Positions 1-9,497 of a stretch of DNA of 64,000 nucleotides are shown here, piece after piece. The notes beneath the pieces were generated by a model. That model ran no database searches. It was not told where the DNA came from and saw nothing but the letters and a program-made list of their open reading frames with translations. The stretch's first letter is position 1; each line of letters starts with the position of its first letter. The position numbers and the translations under genes are program-made. The stretch is from Bartonella senegalensis OS02 (GTDB lineage: Bacteria; Pseudomonadota; Alphaproteobacteria; Rhizobiales; Rhizobiaceae), in the NCBI RefSeq assembly GCF_000312545.1, contig NZ_HE997540.1:355794-419793 (forward strand). Direction: 5' to 3'.

Positions 1-454
1 CAAGCACGAAAAGTGCATCAGCTTTTACCCAGCCTCCTTGTAATGCCTGCACAAAAGCACGCTCACCTAAACAATGGCTATAGGGAGGATCGGCAAAAAC
101 TACATCAAATGGAAGCATTGTGCCAATATTGCCAAGTTTGGTAGCATCACGACGCAAGATGCGCCCAATTGACTGTAATTCAAGAGCTTCAAGATTTTTT
201 TGTATCAGTCCACGCCCTTCAACAGAGTTCTCAACAAAAACAGCCGCTTTTGCCCCACGCGATAGAGCCTCTATACCCAAAGCACCAGTGCCAGCAAAAA
301 GATCAAGAATGCGTTTGTTGGTCCAAAATTGTTGTTCTCGGCTTGCAAGAATATTGAAAAGGCTTTCACGCGTACGATCACTCGTTGGACGAATGGAATG
401 CCCCGCAGGTGCAAACAAAACACGCCCAGCAAACTTACCGCCGACGACCCGCAC
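1..454 (-). CDS. rsmD: 16S rRNA (guanine-N2)-methyltransferase RsmD, 3' part cut by window edge
   Basis: This gene runs off the left edge, so its C-terminus is missing. It should methylate N2 of G966 in 16S rRNA during small-subunit assembly. The translation shows RVVGGKFAGR near the start, the SAM-binding stretch DLFAGTGALGIEALSRGA, and the catalytic DPPY motif in VVFADPPYSHCLGE. I chose the GTG at 454 because a GGAGG lies five bases before it and the family normally begins with RVVGG. An in-frame ATG at 487 is possible but adds 11 unconserved residues. The start overlaps the end of the upstream pseudouridine synthase gene by about 20 bases, so the two are probably translated as a coupled pair from one mRNA. 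Confidence 0.93.
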   Translation of the reverse strand, partial: MRVVGGKFAGRVLFAPAGHSIRPTSDRTRESLFNILASREQQFWTNKRILDLFAGTGALGIEALSRGAKAAVFVENSVEGRGLIQKNLEALELQSIGRILRRDATKLGNIGTMLPFDVVFADPPYSHCLGERAFVQALQGGWVKADALFVL

Positions 455-1838
455 GAGGTCCTCCAAATCGTTTCGCTGTTTTTTCATGACCGCTATGTGT
501 TCTAGATTTCTTCACAGCTCCATCAAATGATTTAGCTCTTTGCCTATTCTCCAAAAGACGTTCATCATGGCTGACTTTCATAACCTTTCCTTCTTTCTTT
601 AAAAAGCCATCCTTCTTGCTAGGAAAACGCGTCTTACCATAAGAAGTTTTGCCCTGTTTTTGATCAAAACCAACGTCCTTCTTTTTCCATAACTTTTCTT
701 CTAACTGTTTTGCATTATCTCTATAGAAAGATCTCTTACCAGACACATCACTTTTATGAGCATGAGGAGTATCCTCACTGTGAAAAGATTTTCTACGTGC
801 ACTCTGAGGACGAGCACCAGGAGCCATCCAAACATTAGAACGGCGAGAACGAGGCAAAAAACGCTCTGTTTTTCCCTCCTCGCTCTTCTCTTTGCCCATA
901 AATTTTTTATCTAGCTTTGTGGTCAATCGTGTTCGACCCCGTTCAGCAGAACCATCTCCCTGTCTGCGCCGTACATCTCCACCACTTGAAGAAATCCAAC
1001 TATCACTTGCAACAGAAAGATCTTTATGACTTCGTTTTTCCGCAAAAACTGCGGCATTTGAAAAAGGCTTGAGAATAGGAGCATCAAAATCTGCATTGGC
1101 TTGCATAATTAAACGCTCCCCCAATTGATCCCGTAGCATCCGACCTTTTATCTCACGAACTGCTCCTTCTTCTAAGTCAGAGAGTTGAAATGGACCATAA
1201 GATACACGAATTAAACGATTAACCGATAATCCTAACGCGCCTAAAACATTCTTTATTTCACGATTTTTTCCTTCACGCAAAGCTACAGAAATCCAAATAT
1301 TTGATCCTTGTTCACGTTCAAGCGACGCTTCAATTGAACCATAAAAAATACCATCAATCGCAATGCCATTTTTAAGATTATCAAGCGCACTCTGTTTCAC
1401 TCTTCCATGAGCACGAACGCGATACTTTCGTACCCACCCCGTTAAAGGAAGCTCTAATACACGTGCTAAACCACCGTCATTGGTTAGCAACAAAAGCCCT
1501 TCTGTATTAATATCAAGTCTACCTACAGAAAGAACACGAGGCATTTCTTTCGGCAAATTGCTAAATACTGTCGGCCTCTCTTCAGGATCACGGTGTGTCG
1601 TGACAAGCCCTGCCGGCTTGTGGTAAAGCCATAACCGCGTTCTTTCCATAGGAGGTAAAGGCTTGCCATCAACTTTAATAACATCAGAGCGCGTAACATT
1701 CAAAGCAGGCGTCGTCACAACTGTACCATTGACAACAATACGACCTGCAAGAATCATCATTTCTGCATCACGACGCGATGCAACACCAGCACGTGCTAAT
1801 CTCTTAGCAATCCGCTCACTCTCACTGTTTTCATTCAT
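435..1838 (-). CDS. rluB: 23S rRNA pseudouridine synthase, RluB/RsuA family, with long basic tail
   Basis: This is a pseudouridine synthase of the RsuA/RluB/E/F group, expected to isomerise a uridine in 23S rRNA. Residues ~9-55 form an S4 RNA-binding domain (IAKRLARAGVASRRDAE), and the catalytic aspartate is D109 in VGRLDINTEG. The conserved enzyme ends near residue 245. About 220 further residues are strongly basic and low in complexity (Lys, Arg, Ser, Gly), more than in the short E. coli enzymes; such tails occur in alphaproteobacterial homologues and probably bind RNA. The ATG at 1838 begins MNENSESERIAKRLARAG. rsmD follows with overlap. The exact target (RluB versus another member) is inferred and not shown by the sequence. 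Confidence 0.88.
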   Translation of the reverse strand: MNENSESERIAKRLARAGVASRRDAEMMILAGRIVVNGTVVTTPALNVTRSDVIKVDGKPLPPMERTRLWLYHKPAGLVTTHRDPEERPTVFSNLPKEMPRVLSVGRLDINTEGLLLLTNDGGLARVLELPLTGWVRKYRVRAHGRVKQSALDNLKNGIAIDGIFYGSIEASLEREQGSNIWISVALREGKNREIKNVLGALGLSVNRLIRVSYGPFQLSDLEEGAVREIKGRMLRDQLGERLIMQANADFDAPILKPFSNAAVFAEKRSHKDLSVASDSWISSSGGDVRRRQGDGSAERGRTRLTTKLDKKFMGKEKSEEGKTERFLPRSRRSNVWMAPGARPQSARRKSFHSEDTPHAHKSDVSGKRSFYRDNAKQLEEKLWKKKDVGFDQKQGKTSYGKTRFPSKKDGFLKKEGKVMKVSHDERLLENRQRAKSFDGAVKKSRTHSGHEKTAKRFGGPRAGRRR

Positions 1839-2113
1839 TTGCTTTTCACACCAATCTCTTCTAATACGTTCAGCAAATTATCCACACGCACCATACTGCT
1901 TATCCTGAAAAAGGGGAGTAACATAATCGTTTATCACTTTCTATCCTTTAGCTGCATAATCTACCCATTTACTTGCAAGTTGGTTTTAAACAGTTTTAAA
2001 AGCAATCATATCCCCTTCGTTAAAAAGGTAAGAGCTCACTTACTTCACAACACGCCTCTCTATGAATATGAAGATACCTTTTGGCTCTCTACACTTGAAA
2101 TGGAAAGAACAGT

Positions 2114-2566
2114 ATGAGTTTGACACCCATGGAAATAGCCCTGTTAGAAGCACAATGGGCAGCAAAAAAAGATGAAGTTCCTGTAGGTGCTGTCATCACC
2201 CGCGGCAAAGTCATTATTGCACGCTCTGGAAACTCCATAAAAGCCGCATGTGATCCTACAGGACACGCAGAAATCCGCGTTATCCGTATGGCTTGCGAAG
2301 CATTCAAAAGCGAAAGACTTCCTGATTGTGACCTTTATGTAACGCTTGAACCTTGTGCGATGTGTGCTGCAGCCATTTCATTTGCACGCATAAGACGTCT
2401 CTATTATGCAACCAGTGATCCAAAAGGAGGTGCTATTGAACATGGAGCACGTCTTTATCAGCAACCAACTTGCCATCACAGTCCTGAGGTCTATTCTGGT
2501 TTCAAAGAAAAAGAAGCCGCGCAATTGCTTAAAGGTTTTTTTGCTCAAAAGCGGCGTCAAAAATGA
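2114..2566 (+). CDS. tadA: tRNA-specific adenosine deaminase TadA
   Basis: TadA deaminates A34 to inosine in the tRNA-Arg(ACG) anticodon and is normally essential. The 150-residue protein has the usual length and the complete zinc site: H51 and catalytic E53 in GHAEIRVIR, then C81 and C84 in TLEPCAMCAAAISFARI. The start ATG at 2114 is preceded by GGAAAG at a workable distance. It is transcribed away from the rluB-rsmD pair, with about 275 bases of divergent intergenic DNA that should hold both promoters. Confidence 0.95.
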   Translation: MSLTPMEIALLEAQWAAKKDEVPVGAVITRGKVIIARSGNSIKAACDPTGHAEIRVIRMACEAFKSERLPDCDLYVTLEPCAMCAAAISFARIRRLYYATSDPKGGAIEHGARLYQQPTCHHSPEVYSGFKEKEAAQLLKGFFAQKRRQK

Positions 2567-2687
2567 TTCCTTTTCTTAATCTATAACACTGATCTTTAAC
2601 AAAATGAGTTCTCTTTTAAAAGGTTACCGGATCTTGTTATCGGATCGCATTTTCTAAGCGCTTTTTCTTTCACGCCCTTTTAAAGCT

Positions 2688-3212
2688 TCATTTTTTACCC
2701 TTTTGACCAATAGGCGCAAGCTTTGCCGGTTGACGATAACTTAAAGGAGGCTCAGTGAGATATCGACGATACTGTGCACTTCCAATTTGTGCTCTTTTAC
2801 GACGCAAATACTCATGTCGTTGCTTGGCATTCAGCTGTGAAACACTGTTTGAATCATCAATATCACCATTCATTGAGGATACTTTTGGGGGAAGAACAGA
2901 AACTCTCTTACCACCAATATGTTGATTCAATGTTGCTTTTCCATTGAAAGAGCTCTCTTGTGCTACATCTTGCTGCGGTAGCGGTAAAATTCCAAGCGCA
3001 CTAGAGTTTGGTATAACGAGCTTTGGACGAAGTTTCATAACAAGCTGGCTCTTGTTGTTTGTTGGTGTTAACGAGGTAATATTTGCAACATCTTCAAAAA
3101 ATTGTAAAGAAGCTGCCTTACCTGTACCATAGGTGGGAGCAGAGCATCCCGTTAAGATAAGGTACACACCCAAAATGCTTATTGAAAATATTTTTACTTC
3201 ACGTTTTTTCAC
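2688..3212 (-). CDS. Putative small lipoprotein of unknown function
   Basis: The 174-residue product starts with a basic n-region (MKKREVK), a hydrophobic stretch and the lipobox LTGC at residues ~20-23, so Lgt/LspA processing to a membrane lipoprotein is expected. The mature part is Ser/Gln-rich, without membrane segments, and ends in a basic region with RHEYLRRKRAQIGSAQYRRY and PAKLAPIGQKGKK. I do not recognise an enzyme family. It lies between tadA (convergent) and ileS (upstream, same strand), about 200 bases beyond the ileS stop, and may be transcribed with ileS or alone. Confidence is high for the gene and for lipidation, low for any function. Confidence 0.75.
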   Translation of the reverse strand: MKKREVKIFSISILGVYLILTGCSAPTYGTGKAASLQFFEDVANITSLTPTNNKSQLVMKLRPKLVIPNSSALGILPLPQQDVAQESSFNGKATLNQHIGGKRVSVLPPKVSSMNGDIDDSNSVSQLNAKQRHEYLRRKRAQIGSAQYRRYLTEPPLSYRQPAKLAPIGQKGKK

Positions 3213-3414
3213 TGCTTATCCATTTTTTAAGTATATGGTTGATAGATATTTTGCCCGATTTATTGGAGATCAATCCCACACACAAACTCACCCCCCAAAG
3301 ATAAAACAACGGGCTCTTTCACTACCATAAAATGTCATCGGCATCAATCATAGAATTCAAACGGCAGTATCGCTGTTTTTCAGCTTGCATTTTTTCCCTT
3401 TAATCGAAAGTTTT

Positions 3415-6330
3415 TTAAATCTTTCCAAGCAGCTGTAATTCCCGTAAAGCAGCAGCATCACGAGCAGAGACATCAGGATAAGCTGGATCACTTCCAACAT
3501 CTTGTGTATATCTCCATGACCGCGCACATTTTGTACCCAAAGCCTTCCCTGGATATACACCAACGCCTTCAACATCACTGAGAATAAAAGCATCCGAAGG
3601 TGGAACATCCGGAGTAATTGTTAGAGCACTGGTGATACAAATTTCCGCCATATCCAAATTTTCTAACGCCTCCCTTAAAATAGGATTAGAAATAAAAACA
3701 ACAGGCGCTGCTTCTAAAGATGATCCAATACGCTTATTAGCGCGTTCAAGCTCTAAAGCACCCGTCACAACTTTACGAACCTGACGGACCTTTTTCCAAC
3801 GTTCAGCCAAAGATTCGTCATGCCACTCCCCTGGTACAGGGCGAAACTGCTCCAAATGCACAGATTGACTTTCTGGGTAACGTTCTAACCACGCTTCTTC
3901 CATGGTAAAAGGCAACATGGGAGCGAGCCATATGACCATTCTCTCAAAAATTTCACGAATAACTTGTAAAGAAGCCTTACGTTTTTTTGATGAAGGCGCA
4001 TCACAATAAAGAGAATCTTTGCGAATATCAAAATAAAATGCTGATAATTCAGTAATGGAAAAATCTAATAATGCCCGCATAATCTTTTTAAAATCAAAAT
4101 CATCATAAGCTTGATTAATCAACTGATCGAGTTCAAAAAGTCGATGCAAGATCAATTTTTCCAGATCTGGCAATGCGCAATAAGATATTTTTTCTCCTTC
4201 ATCATGTGCTAAAGTTCCAAGCATCCAACGAATTGCATTCCGTAATTTACGATAGGAGTCGACATTTGTCTGCAGAATTTGTTTGCCCAAGCGCTGATCT
4301 TCCCAATAATCGGTTGTCATAACCCAAAGGCGAAAAATATCGGCGCCAAATTTTTTAATAACTTCTTGCGGAACAACTGTATTTCCCAAAGATTTAGACA
4401 TTTTCTTGCCATTTTCATCCAAAGTAAAACCGTGTGTGACCACCGTTTTATAAGGGGAACAAGCCCGGGTACCACAACTTTCCAAAAGAGAAGACTGGAA
4501 CCATCCGCGATGCTGATCAGACCCTTCAAAATAAACATCAGCAGGCCATTTTAAATCATCTTGATCCTCTAATACAAAACTATGGCTCGCTCCAGAATCA
4601 AACCAAACATCAAGAATATCAAGGACCTGAACCCAATCCTCATGCGTACGTTCACCTAAAAAACGTTCACGTGCTCCTTCAGCAAACCATGCATCCGCCC
4701 CTTCTACTTCAAAAGCCCGCAAAATACGCTCATTCACACGCTCATCTTTAAGAATAGCGCCATCCTCATTAGCAAAAATACAAATCGGAACCCCCCAAGC
4801 ACGCTGGCGAGAAAGGACCCAATCAGGGCGATCTGCTATCATAGAAGCTAAACGATTTTGGCCAGAAGAAGGCACAAAACGCGTCATCGAAACAGCTTTT
4901 AAAGCCCGACTGCGTAACGTTGAACCATCTCCAAGATCTTTATCCATTGCGACAAACCATTGGGGTGTATTACGGAAAATAACTGGTTTCTTCGAACGCC
5001 AACTATGAGGGTAAGAATGTTTTAAACGACCCCGTGCAAACAACCGGTCCGCTTGTATTAAAGCGTTAATAACCTCTTTATTGGCATTACCCATTTTTCC
5101 ATTATCATCAATAACACGTACAGCACCCCCCTCACGATCCGGTCCAAAACCAGGAGCATCCTTCGTATAAAAGCCAGCATCATCAACAGGAAACGGTATA
5201 GATGAATCAATACCAGCCTGCTCCAATAGTGGCTTATAAATATTCCAAATTTCAAAATCCTCACTTCCATGGCTGGGCGCTGTATGAACGAACCCCGTAC
5301 CAGCACTTTCTGTTACATGTGAACCATCAAGCATTGCAATTTTATTATTGTAACCTCCAGCTAATCCTTTGAGTGGATGAGAAAGAACAAGAGTTTTCAG
5401 CTCTTCAGCAGAAATAACACGCGAGCGCTTCAAAACAAGTTTTGCCTTTTCTGCACAACTCATAACCAGAGCATCAGCAAAGAGAAGTTTTTCTCCAACT
5501 TGAGGACCAAAATCATTTTCCGCACTCTTGACTTCGTAAACACTGTAAGAAATCTGAGAAGAATAACTCACCGCACGATTGGCTGGAATTGTCCAAGGAG
5601 TGGTTGTCCAAATCACAACATAAGCATCATATAAATCCTTAGAATCCGATTGAAGAATAGGAAACTTCACCCAGATAGCATCTGATTCATGATCATGATA
5701 TTCAATCTCTGCCTCAGCCAAAGCCGTACGCTCCACAACAGACCACATGACAGGCTTTGAGCCACGATAAATCTGATCTGATAGAGCAAATTTCATCAAT
5801 TCACTGGCGATGCGTGCCTCTGCACGAAAAGCCATGGTCGTGTAAGGACGGTTAAAATCCCCAACAACACCAAGGCGTTTAAATTCTTCACTTTGAACAG
5901 TTACCCAACGTTGTGCAAATTCACGACATTCTTGACGAAATTCGTTAAGAGGGACATCGTCCTTATTTTTCCCTTGCGCACGATATTTTTCTTCAATCTT
6001 CCATTCAATCGGAAGCCCATGGCAATCCCAACCCGGTACATAATTTGCATTAAAACCACGCATCTGAAATGAACGGACAACCACATCCTTTAAAACTTTG
6101 TTTAAAGCATGCCCTATATGGATATGGCCATTTGCATAAGGTGGCCCATCATGAAGAGTATAAAGCGGGCGATCTTTTGCTTGTTGGCGCAATTGGTTAT
6201 AAAGTCCCTTCTTTTCCCATCGGGCCATCAGTTCAAGTTCTTTTTGTGGCAAACCCGCACGCATCGGAAAATTTGTTTGTGGGAGATAAAGAGTTTTCGA
6301 ATAATCTACCGTTTCATTTTTCACCGTCAT
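3415..6330 (-). CDS. ileS: Isoleucyl-tRNA synthetase
   Basis: This class I synthetase charges tRNA-Ile and edits mischarged valine. At 971 residues it matches the bacterial type. The HIGH signature is in [12 protein letters not shown] (residues ~71-74) and KMSKS is in [10 protein letters not shown] near residue 643, with the editing CP1 domain between them ([15 protein letters not shown]). The C-terminal part has DALS-like helices followed by a short tail; the cysteine-rich zinc finger of the E. coli enzyme is not evident, as in many alphaproteobacteria. The ATG at 6330 ([14 protein letters not shown]) fits the family start. No frame damage was seen. Confidence 0.97.
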   Translation of the reverse strand: MTVKNETVDYSKTLYLPQTNFPMRAGLPQKELELMARWEKKGLYNQLRQQAKDRPLYTLHDGPPYANGHIHIGHALNKVLKDVVVRSFQMRGFNANYVPGWDCHGLPIEWKIEEKYRAQGKNKDDVPLNEFRQECREFAQRWVTVQSEEFKRLGVVGDFNRPYTTMAFRAEARIASELMKFALSDQIYRGSKPVMWSVVERTALAEAEIEYHDHESDAIWVKFPILQSDSKDLYDAYVVIWTTTPWTIPANRAVSYSSQISYSVYEVKSAENDFGPQVGEKLLFADALVMSCAEKAKLVLKRSRVISAEELKTLVLSHPLKGLAGGYNNKIAMLDGSHVTESAGTGFVHTAPSHGSEDFEIWNIYKPLLEQAGIDSSIPFPVDDAGFYTKDAPGFGPDREGGAVRVIDDNGKMGNANKEVINALIQADRLFARGRLKHSYPHSWRSKKPVIFRNTPQWFVAMDKDLGDGSTLRSRALKAVSMTRFVPSSGQNRLASMIADRPDWVLSRQRAWGVPICIFANEDGAILKDERVNERILRAFEVEGADAWFAEGARERFLGERTHEDWVQVLDILDVWFDSGASHSFVLEDQDDLKWPADVYFEGSDQHRGWFQSSLLESCGTRACSPYKTVVTHGFTLDENGKKMSKSLGNTVVPQEVIKKFGADIFRLWVMTTDYWEDQRLGKQILQTNVDSYRKLRNAIRWMLGTLAHDEGEKISYCALPDLEKLILHRLFELDQLINQAYDDFDFKKIMRALLDFSITELSAFYFDIRKDSLYCDAPSSKKRKASLQVIREIFERMVIWLAPMLPFTMEEAWLERYPESQSVHLEQFRPVPGEWHDESLAERWKKVRQVRKVVTGALELERANKRIGSSLEAAPVVFISNPILREALENLDMAEICITSALTITPDVPPSDAFILSDVEGVGVYPGKALGTKCARSWRYTQDVGSDPAYPDVSARDAAALRELQLLGKI

Positions 6331-6522
6331 CGTGAAATATTCCTGTCTACTTTTACGATCTCACTTTTGCATAACTTCCCTGAACCCTGCAACTCTGGTT
6401 TTTTATCTATGAGGAAAGCCGAGCTAATCATTCGTATTAGGCAGCGATCAAGAAGATATATCATCACATTTTACGGGCTTTATCATGAAACTATCAAGAA
6501 AGGAAACCCCAAAATGATCCTC

Positions 6523-6560
6523 TTAAAAAAACAAAGGCTCTACCACTGGCAGAGCCTCTT
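6523..6560 (-). terminator. Rho-independent terminator of the first hbp gene
   Basis: On the minus strand AGAGGCTCT pairs with AGAGCCT across a short loop and is followed by a T-rich run (6523-6534). It sits about 25 bases past the stop codon at 6583. Confidence 0.8.
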
Positions 6561-6582
6561 AAAAATTTGATTTTACAACAAA

Positions 6583-7827
6583 TTAGAACTTGTAAGCGAC
6601 ACCAACACGGAAATCATTGGTTTTATAGTTAATTTCAAGTTTTTCCTTTGCAAATTTCTTTTTACCAAAGTCGGAATAACGGTATTCGGCACGAAGCAAA
6701 ACATTATCGGTCATTGCAAAGTCAACACCACCACCAAGAGTATAACCAATCATTGTCTTTTTTTCATCTGTTAAGGTCTTAGAAGGACCAACTCTCTCAC
6801 CGTCTTTTTTAAACGATATTGATACAGTATCTTCAAGCTGCGTATAAGCAATACCACCAGCAACATAAGGCATAAAGCGATTAACAGCAAAACCGATACG
6901 CACCCGTGTTGCACCAGCCCAATTCTGCTTTAAAGTATGACTTAAAGTTTCAATACCACCCTCTTGATCGAGACCAAGATTAGAGATCTCCTTCTTCACT
7001 TGCTCTATACCATATAAATCACTAGCGCTGTTCTCCGCAGTTTTTTGAGCACCGTGTCCAGCCATATTCTGTGCACCATGAGGACTAGAAGCGTGCGGAT
7101 TAATAGCAGTACCATGTGGATTAACGCCCATATTATGCGGATTAGCTGTATTTCCAGAACCATGATGTGCACTATGCCCACCATATCCACCAGAGTGACT
7201 GTGTCCATGAGAACTTGCACTAGCCGCTGACCTTGCTGGTGCGGCGGCGGCTTTTGCTGGTGTTGATGCTGCTGGTGTTGATGCTGCTGGTGTTGATGCT
7301 GCTGGTGTTGATGCTGCTGGTGTTGATGCTGTTGTCGTTGTTGCTGCTGGCTTTGTTGCTGCTGGCTTTGGTGTTGATTCTGTTGCTTTTACTTCTACTT
7401 CTGCTGCTCTGCGAGATCTTGATACTAAATTGTCTACTGCAGCATTATCAGAGGCACCTATGGTAATTGTCTTTGTGTGCTTCTGACCAGATAAAGTTAA
7501 ATCTGTATCGATACTAAAAATGAAGTCATCGCCAAGATCAATATTAGCACCTGCGTAAACACCACCTTCAAAACCAGAAAGTTTAGGTGATAGATCTTTA
7601 CCCAATGGTACAGTTTTATCCTTACCAACAATACTCATATCAGCTTTACTCGAAAAACCACCAGCTTGGACACCGGCATAAAAACCCGTCCACGTAAAAT
7701 TAGGAGCTTTAATAACTGGCGAAGAAGCTGATACTGATTGACGGGGAATTCCCACATCAGCTGCTTGGGCTGTAGAGGCTGAAATCAAAGCAAAAATAGA
7801 TACTGTTATTAAACGTTTCGTATTCAT
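6583..7827 (-). CDS. Hemin-binding outer-membrane protein (Hbp family) with His-rich and STPAA-repeat loop
   Basis: This is an Omp25/31-type eight-stranded beta-barrel of the Bartonella Hbp/Pap31 family, which binds heme and is surface exposed. A signal peptide (MNTKRLITVS...ASTAQA) leads to the family motif FTWTGFYAGVQAGGFSSK; the C-terminus has NVLLRAEYRYSDFGKKKF and ends GVAYKF with the terminal aromatic needed for barrel assembly. I chose ATG 7827, with GGAG eight bases upstream, over the longer frame from 7848. At ~414 residues it is longer than its neighbours because one loop (about residues 140-280) holds a Thr/Pro/Ala tract with five STPAA repeats and a segment dense in His and Gly (HGHSHSGGYGG, SAHHGSG). 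The individual hbp letter cannot be assigned. Confidence 0.9.
   Translation of the reverse strand: MNTKRLITVSIFALISASTAQAADVGIPRQSVSASSPVIKAPNFTWTGFYAGVQAGGFSSKADMSIVGKDKTVPLGKDLSPKLSGFEGGVYAGANIDLGDDFIFSIDTDLTLSGQKHTKTITIGASDNAAVDNLVSRSRRAAEVEVKATESTPKPAATKPAATTTTASTPAASTPAASTPAASTPAASTPAKAAAAPARSAASASSHGHSHSGGYGGHSAHHGSGNTANPHNMGVNPHGTAINPHASSPHGAQNMAGHGAQKTAENSASDLYGIEQVKKEISNLGLDQEGGIETLSHTLKQNWAGATRVRIGFAVNRFMPYVAGGIAYTQLEDTVSISFKKDGERVGPSKTLTDEKKTMIGYTLGGGVDFAMTDNVLLRAEYRYSDFGKKKFAKEKLEINYKTNDFRVGVAYKF
7256..7330 (-). repeat. Five tandem copies of a 15-bp unit coding STPAA
   Basis: Five perfect head-to-tail copies of GCTGGTGTTGATGCT (plus strand) lie inside the hbp gene at 6583-7827. 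The unit is divisible by three, so copy-number change alters the loop length without breaking the frame. Two related units coding TKPAA flank it. Confidence 0.95.
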
Positions 7828-7883
7828 AAAATATCTCCAAATATCCAAAACGTTTTATATATAGAGAGACAACTTTAAAATAT

Positions 7884-7912
7884 CTGTAGTAAAAATGTCA
7901 CAGTCACAAAAA
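7884..7912 (-). promoter_or_regulatory. Conserved hbp upstream element, copy 1
   Basis: Plus-strand CTGTAGTAAAAATGTCACAG is shared with five other places upstream of hbp units. It sits about 57 bases before the ATG at 7827, so it may be promoter or operator DNA. Bartonella quintana hbp promoters are known to carry a shared element (H-box) tied to the iron regulator Irr; equating the two is inference. Confidence 0.6.
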
Positions 7913-7964
7913 AATAGAGGATTTGTTAAAAACAGAGCTTATTATAGTTTTACATTTAATCATG

Positions 7965-8040
7965 ATTTATAAGTAGAACCAATGTGCAAAGTCGTATTAT
8001 CAATCGCTGCAAAATCAACTCCTCCATTAAGGAATATAGC
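7965..8040 (-). pseudogene. Scar of an hbp 3' end
   Basis: The stretch resembles the last codons of the intact hbp genes: a TTATAAG...CCAATG piece like the GVAYKF end, then GCAAAATCAACTCCTCC matching the GGVDFA codons, with the intervening ~80 bases deleted. It is too degraded to code. Confidence 0.5.
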
Positions 8041-8243
8041 TAACCATCCTCTTTCTCTTATGAGATAAGGTAATATTGACAACTGCTGTAGATTTATTTG
8101 CTAAATTATTTCTATTGAAATCAAATAGATACCTTACAGCTACGTATAGGTAATATCATCAGCTAATATAAGGCTTCATACAATCAGCAGCTATAAATCC
8201 AATAAGTAGTTCATGTAACGTTAGATTATTCTCTTTAAAAAAT

Positions 8244-8272
8244 CTATCATAAAAGTAACAGAGTTATAAAAA
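8244..8272 (-). promoter_or_regulatory. Conserved hbp upstream element, copy 2 (degenerate)
   Basis: CTATCATAAAAGTAACAGAG resembles the element upstream of the intact hbp genes and would belong to the deleted unit at 7965-8240. Confidence 0.4.
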
Positions 8273-8318
8273 TAAAGTTTCCGTCAAAAATGGAACCTCT
8301 TTATAATTTAGATATGTG

Positions 8319-9162
8319 TTAACTGACACTCAATGAGAATTTGTAAGCGACACCGATATGGAAATTATTGGTTTTGTAAATAACTTCTTTACCATCCTTA
8401 TCGAATTTCTTTTTACCAAAACCTGAGTAATGATATTCCGCACGGAATAGAATATTATCCGTCATCGCAAAATCAATACCACCGATATAACCAACGAATA
8501 TCTTTATTTTATCAAACATATTACCAGAGATTGTTTTACCTGATTTATTTTCACTGATTTTTTTGTTCCTGAAATCCAATCAATGCACTGCATCTGTGAA
8601 TAGGCAACACCACCAGTAACATAAGGCATAATGCGATTAACGACTGCAAAACGGATACGTACGCGCGATTAGCACCGGATCATTTTTCTTATTAAAGTAA
8701 AACCATACATTCTCGTATCATCCGCTACAAATTTTTCTGTCTCATCTCGTTTAACGCCGGCATCTTTAAGATCTTTATTAAGTTCTAAAACATCATCAGC
8801 ATCAAGAATCTTTGAAACAAAGCTTTTTTGTCTTCACTGTTAGCTCAAACAGAATCAATTTCAATGCCTAGAATCAGACAGTTTCCAAGACCTATATTAG
8901 AACCTGCATAAATACCTTTCATGAAACCTGAAAGCTTAGGTACCACATTTTTGTTGAAAAGTCTCTTTTTTGTGTCCGAATCCGTTATCTGAACTTTACT
9001 TAAAAACTACCAATCTGACCCTACGTAGAAACCTGTCCAAGAAAAGGTCGGAGCAATAATAACTGACGCACCTTTATCAAGAACGACAACATCAGAAGGC
9101 CTATGCTTCAGAAGCTGAAATCAAAGTGATGACAGAGGTTGTTATAAAGGCTTTATATTCAT
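8319..9162 (-). pseudogene. Hbp-family outer-membrane protein pseudogene
   Basis: The whole length of an hbp gene can be followed, but in broken frames. The start ATG at 9162 and a signal-peptide remnant resemble the 9498-10394 gene. Middle parts match the TWTGFY, GIYAGSNI and RVRIG regions in different frames with stops and small deletions. The last 86 codons (8319-8579) are open and read IDFAMTDNILFRAEYHYSGF to GVAYKF. The normal stop after that F is lost, adding SLSVS. The open tail lacks a signal peptide and cannot make a barrel, so I call the unit a pseudogene. Confidence 0.88.
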
Positions 9163-9212
9163 AAATTTTGCTCTTTTTTTCTGTGCGTAATTTTACATGC
9201 CAATACAAAAAA

Positions 9213-9241
9213 ATGTAGTAAAAATAATACAATGATAAAAA
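9213..9241 (-). promoter_or_regulatory. Conserved hbp upstream element, copy 3
   Basis: ATGTAGTAAAAATAATACAA lies about 50 bases before the start of the pseudogene at 8319-9162 and matches the other copies. Confidence 0.5.
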
Positions 9242-9254
9242 ATTAAAAATAGAG

Positions 9255-9300
9255 CTTGTCAAGCATTCCGTTTGGCATAAGAGCTTGTAAATTAGATTTA
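9255..9300 (-). pseudogene. Possible hbp 3'-end scar
   Basis: GAGCTTGTCAAGC...GAGCTTGTAAATTAG resembles the terminator plus last codons of an hbp gene directly behind element copy 3. The similarity is short and judged by eye. Confidence 0.3.
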
Positions 9301-9420
9301 TATAAATCCATTGATATCAATATTAAATTATTATTTGTTATTTATGATTTTTATCCAAATTAATATTTAATAATATCTTGCAATAATAAAATAATATTTA
9401 ATTATGTGACAATATAACAA

Positions 9421-9456
9421 CAAAAAAACAGAAGCCCCGCATTTAACGGAGCTTCT
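9421..9456 (-). terminator. Rho-independent terminator of the second hbp gene
   Basis: On the minus strand GAAGCTCCG pairs with CGGGGCTTC (one bulge) and is followed by a run of T. It lies about 40 bases past the stop at 9498. Confidence 0.75.
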
Positions 9457-9497
9457 TAATAATTTTATTTTATACGAATAATTTCGTTTTTAAGAAA

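Noticed and set aside
120-530. Plus-strand 136-residue frame at the left edge
   Set aside because: It is the antisense shadow of rsmD, whose DPPY and SAM motifs are clear on the minus strand.
7233-7466. Open frame on the plus strand rich in Leu/Val/Met
   Set aside because: It is the antisense reading of the Thr/Pro/Ala repeat tract of the hbp gene; the low complexity keeps the frame open.
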